Of a stretch of 40,910 nucleotides of DNA, positions 36,752 through 40,910 are shown one piece after another. The stretch covers positions 1 to 40,910 of the forward strand of contig BQJQ01000002.1 of NCBI GenBank assembly GCA_021604785.1, written 5' to 3'. Below the pieces are notes generated by a model. That model saw nothing but the letters and a program-made list of their open reading frames with translations, was not told the origin of the DNA and searched no databases. Source of the stretch: Phycisphaeraceae bacterium. Lineage in GTDB: Bacteria > Planctomycetota > Phycisphaerae > Phycisphaerales > UBA1924. The position numbers and the translations under genes are program-made. The first letter of the stretch is position 1. Every line of letters begins with the position of its first letter.

Positions 36752-36787
36752 ACCCATCGCTCGGTGCCGCCCGGGGAGGTGTGCCGC

Positions 36788-38395
36788 ATGCTCACCCTCG
36801 CGACGACCGTCGTGCTCATCGGGCTCGCTCTGCTCGCACTGGGCATCCGAGGCAAACGTGTGAGCAGCGCCCCGCACTGCGCCGCTTGCCGGTTCGAGCT
36901 CAGCGGGCTGCCAGACCCGATCTGGAGCCACCGGTGCCCCGAGTGCGGCACCGGGCTTGGCGTTGGCGACGCCGTCACGTCCGGCCTTCGCGCCCGACGC
37001 ACCGCCTGGATCATTGCCGGCGCCGCTCTTTTTTTCATCGGCGCCGCGCTCCACCCGTGGGCCGCTGCGCTCACAGGGGGGTCCTCCTACCGATGGCGCC
37101 CGTTCTCCATGCTGACGATCGAGGCGCAACTCTCACCGGGCACGCCGACATCACCCGCGCTCGCAGAGATCGAGCGTCGCGCGAACACGGGCACGCTCAC
37201 AGCAGCGCAGTGGGGGCGATTTGCCGAGCTCGCGCTCGAGATCCAGGCGGACCCCGGCCGCCCGTGGAACACCCTCTGGGGCGACCTCTTCACCATCGCG
37301 GACCTCAAGGGCCACACCACGGACGAGCAATTCATGAGCTACGCCCAGGCCGTGCTCGGTGGACTCTCTCCACGCTCGAATCTCGTATGGATCGTCGATC
37401 CCGAAGCGGACGTCGAACACCGGGACTATCCCCGGCCGTGGTACGCCGTCCAGAGGATGCCGCGGGACCGCCGGCTCGCCGAGCGCCCCGCGAGCGACCC
37501 GGTCTACATCTTCGAGCTCCTCGACGCCGCAATCGACGGCCACCCCGTCGCGATCTGGGATTGGTCCGCGTTCTACGAGCGTGAGTACGGAAGGGGATCG
37601 CCCGAGGACTCGCTGTCCATGTTTCAGCTGACCGCGGTCGAGACCACGAGCGCCGATGCGCCGCCCCCGCCCGGTGCTCGCCTGTGCATGTTCTACGCGC
37701 CCTACACACGCACCCCGGGCGTGCAGGCGCCGCTAGCCCGCATCGGTGTGGTACTCGACGGGCTCGAGCCGGGCTCATACACGCTCGAAACGACCTGGCG
37801 GGTCCACGTCGCCCGATCGACACGGATGAGCGTCGTGGTCGATGCCGCCGATGTCACCGTCGAGGCGGCACTGACGGTGCACGGCGACTACGCCGAGTTG
37901 TACGACGTTATCGACGACCCGAACCTGGACGCCGCAGTCGCCGAGATCTGGGCCGAGACAGAACTCGAGTTCGTGGCGCGAGATCGGCGCGAACGGCTCG
38001 ATGCGCCGGTCATTGCCGAGTTCGACGCCAGGGCGCCCGGAACCGAGTACCCGCACGCGTTCGCCGTGAAGATGGTGCTACGCGGGGACGACGGCCGCGA
38101 GATCGAGCTCAGGTCCTACTACGAGGGCCCGCCGTACCGGCTCGCCCACGTGGAGTCTGCTGGGCATGTCTGGGGCTCGCACCGAAAGCCGGGGTACGTC
38201 CACCGGGATGATCTTGAGACGCTCCGGGGGTTTGGTCCCGAGGCGACGCTCGTGCTCCGGTTCGACCCACGCGTGGCTGCCAGTGCCGTCGCGTGGGAGG
38301 CCGCCAACGGCGAGCCCCGCCCGGCGTTCTGGGCCCACGACATCGAGATCGGGCGCGTCGAGATCCCGGAATGGGCCACCACCCCAAAGCCTTGA
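36788..38395 (+). CDS. Zinc-ribbon membrane protein of unknown function
   Basis: 535 residues from ATG 36788, preceded by a strong GGGGAGGT. A first helix (LATTVVLIGLALLALGI) is followed by a zinc ribbon, HCAACRFELSGL ... RCPECGTGL (about residues 30-60), a second helix (AWIIAGAALFFIGAALHPWA), and then about 430 residues outside the membrane. These contain beta-rich segments (LEPGSYTLETTWRVHVARST; VVVDAADVTVEAALTVHGDY) and no enzyme motif. Two CxxC pairs around an FELSGL/LxGL signature before a membrane helix are seen often in planctomycete proteins. It follows phoU by 36 bases on the same strand. The role is unknown. Confidence 0.8.
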   Translation: MLTLATTVVLIGLALLALGIRGKRVSSAPHCAACRFELSGLPDPIWSHRCPECGTGLGVGDAVTSGLRARRTAWIIAGAALFFIGAALHPWAAALTGGSSYRWRPFSMLTIEAQLSPGTPTSPALAEIERRANTGTLTAAQWGRFAELALEIQADPGRPWNTLWGDLFTIADLKGHTTDEQFMSYAQAVLGGLSPRSNLVWIVDPEADVEHRDYPRPWYAVQRMPRDRRLAERPASDPVYIFELLDAAIDGHPVAIWDWSAFYEREYGRGSPEDSLSMFQLTAVETTSADAPPPPGARLCMFYAPYTRTPGVQAPLARIGVVLDGLEPGSYTLETTWRVHVARSTRMSVVVDAADVTVEAALTVHGDYAELYDVIDDPNLDAAVAEIWAETELEFVARDRRERLDAPVIAEFDARAPGTEYPHAFAVKMVLRGDDGREIELRSYYEGPPYRLAHVESAGHVWGSHRKPGYVHRDDLETLRGFGPEATLVLRFDPRVAASAVAWEAANGEPRPAFWAHDIEIGRVEIPEWATTPKP

Positions 38396-38454
38396 CCCTC
38401 CGGGCAGGCCAGGCGAGCGAGGCGCCGCGGGCGTGTAGTAGAACGGCGCGCATG

Positions 38455-38486
38455 AAAAACGCCCGACTCCGAAGAGCCGGGCGTTT
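38455..38486 (-). terminator. Intrinsic terminator of the 16S rRNA unit
   Basis: On the minus strand, AAACGCCCGGCTC and GAGTCGGGCGTTT form a 13-bp stem (one G-U pair) around a TTCG tetraloop, followed by a T run (the A run at 38455-38459 on the plus strand). This should stop transcription coming from the 16S gene. Read from the left it could also act on the zinc-ribbon gene ending at 38395, but the T run there is only three bases. Confidence 0.8.
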
Positions 38487-40122
<1,636 letters not shown>

Positions 40123-40580
40123 ATGCTTGTGTTACGACGCACGCCGAAACGTACGCCGAAAACGTCAAACGAAGTGATCCGGCTTCCCCGTTCGTTCCTG
40201 CTTTTACAGGGCGTAACGGGGCCGGTCATTATGCGAACGATCTCTCCGAAGAGGAACCGCCGCACCCCCGGGTCCGACTAAAAACCCGGGGTTCTATCTC
40301 AACACTCAAAGTGTTCATGTTTTCCAAGCCGCATCCGTGAAGATACGACCCAGAGGGCACATCCACTTGCACAAGAATGTGAGACGAGATCCGAGGCTGT
40401 GAAACCTCTTCACCCAGCTATTGATCGACCATGACCGCTCCCGCCAGGGAGCCCGGTATGCACCGGTTGTCACGACCGCACATTCTCGCGGTGGACCCAG
40501 CTGTTCACTTGCCAAAGGAGGGCGTGCCTGCGATCCAATCCGGATGCGGTTCACGTCGTTCACCGCTCCGAGAAGCGGCG
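40123..40580 (-). other. Long leader of the 16S transcript
   Basis: About 460 bases between the promoter and mature 16S with no gene. It holds a hairpin CCCCGGGT/ACCCGGGG (40266-40291, 8-bp stem, 10-base loop) and a small one AACACT/AGTGTT (40301-40315). Neither is followed by a T run, so they look like processing or antitermination structures rather than terminators. I see no convincing boxA or RNase III stem with the 3' trailer. Confidence 0.5.
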
Positions 40581-40586
40581 AGAGAG

Positions 40587-40614
40587 ATCGTAGCACCCAC
40601 CTCCGCGGGGTCAA
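40587..40614 (-). promoter_or_regulatory. Promoter of the 16S rRNA unit
   Basis: On the minus strand TTGACC (40609-40614) is a -35 with five of six consensus bases, then 16 bases, then TACGAT (40587-40592) as -10, preceded by TG one base before, an extended -10. An AT-rich block AAAAATTT (40624-40631) sits where a UP element would be. Transcription would start near 40580. It lies 30 bases after the end of the ComF-like gene. Confidence 0.7.
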
Positions 40615-40644
40615 AGCCGACTCAAATTTTTCGACCCGCGCGGC

Positions 40645-40910
40645 TCATCTCGGGCCCGTTTTTTGACCCTTTTCGCGCCGTCGCTGCGCATCGGGCGTCA
40701 CCGCCGCCGCCGCCGCCCACACCCGCTCCGCGCCCTCGCCCCAGCCCTCTGCCCCGGCGCTCAAAAGCGGCCTAACCGCCCCGCACGACACGCTCAACGT
40801 CGCCCCCGTCGTTCGGATGTCGTCGAGCACGACCGCCACCCGAACCCCATCGAGCCGCCCCGCAGCACCCGCGTCACGGGCCAGAATCCGCCCCCGCACA
40901 TTGGCATGCC
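40645..40910 (-). CDS. ComF-like phosphoribosyltransferase (C-terminal part only)
   Basis: The frame is open from the right edge to TGA 40645, giving 87 visible C-terminal residues; the start lies outside. VVLDDIRTTGATL is the phosphoribosyltransferase PRPP-binding loop, with the two acidic residues and TTGAT, as in ComF ('VDDVVTTGATL'). The residues before (NVRGRILARDAGAAGRLDG) match the ComF segment between the DNA-uptake and PRPP motifs, and VWAAAAAVTP matches its final strand. After that the protein ends in a basic tail. ComF is needed for transformation in some bacteria but is also found widely without known competence, so role is uncertain. Confidence 0.75.
   Translation of the reverse strand, partial: HANVRGRILARDAGAAGRLDGVRVAVVLDDIRTTGATLSVSCGAVRPLLSAGAEGWGEGAERVWAAAAAVTPDAQRRREKGQKTGPR

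Overview
The window is GC-rich, densely coded bacterial DNA. Gene content and style point to a planctomycete, probably class Phycisphaerae. The signs are a 16S rRNA gene standing alone without 23S or 5S beside it, several secreted or membrane proteins of the type seen in planctomycetes (LSm/SH3-like 'DGRVIxG' modules, a zinc-ribbon membrane protein, a 3D-domain protein, a DUF3465 protein), and three tandem SPFH genes. I saw no mobile element, phage gene or CRISPR array. The taxonomic call is inference; the 16S gene on the minus strand would settle it.

Layout. 1-2.9 kb: the 5' part of a secreted ClpP-fold protease, a DUF3465 protein, a short SRPBCC-like remnant, and a fused ArsR-SRPBCC regulator with inverted repeats at its start. 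2.9-6.8 kb (minus): gcvH, then an ABC ATPase and a large FtsX/MacB-type permease. 6.9-9.4 kb (plus): a TIM-barrel isomerase-like protein, cytidylate kinase and a PlsC acyltransferase. 9.4-11.2 kb: a 3D-domain protein and HtpX. 11.4-15.2 kb (minus): a probable three-gene unit of a CX4CH cytochrome-like exported protein, a coiled-coil lipoprotein and a plant-type ferredoxin-NADP reductase. 15.3-17.5 kb: tRNA-Leu(GAG), a small unknown protein and a GT4 glycogen-synthase-like glycosyltransferase.

17.5-29.0 kb is the most distinctive part. An ABC-2 permease points left. To its right, in one plus-strand run, are three SPFH/Band 7 (HflK/HflC-like) genes, an ABC ATPase, a second ABC-2 permease and a membrane-anchored TPR-like protein. 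Spacing is tight (two 4-nt overlaps), so this looks like one operon coupling a membrane scaffold to an ABC transporter. The first SPFH protein carries about seven membrane helices before its SPFH domain. The ATPase ends in a disordered tail with a short motif repeated three times.

29.0-38.4 kb: purC (minus), then a GH10-fold protein that seems to have lost both catalytic glutamates, a membrane-anchored ComEA-like helix-hairpin-helix protein, mfd, phoU and a zinc-ribbon membrane protein. 38.4-40.6 kb (minus): a complete 16S transcription unit with a recognisable promoter, long leader, 16S gene, structured trailer and a hairpin terminator. The right edge holds the 3' end of a ComF-like phosphoribosyltransferase gene.
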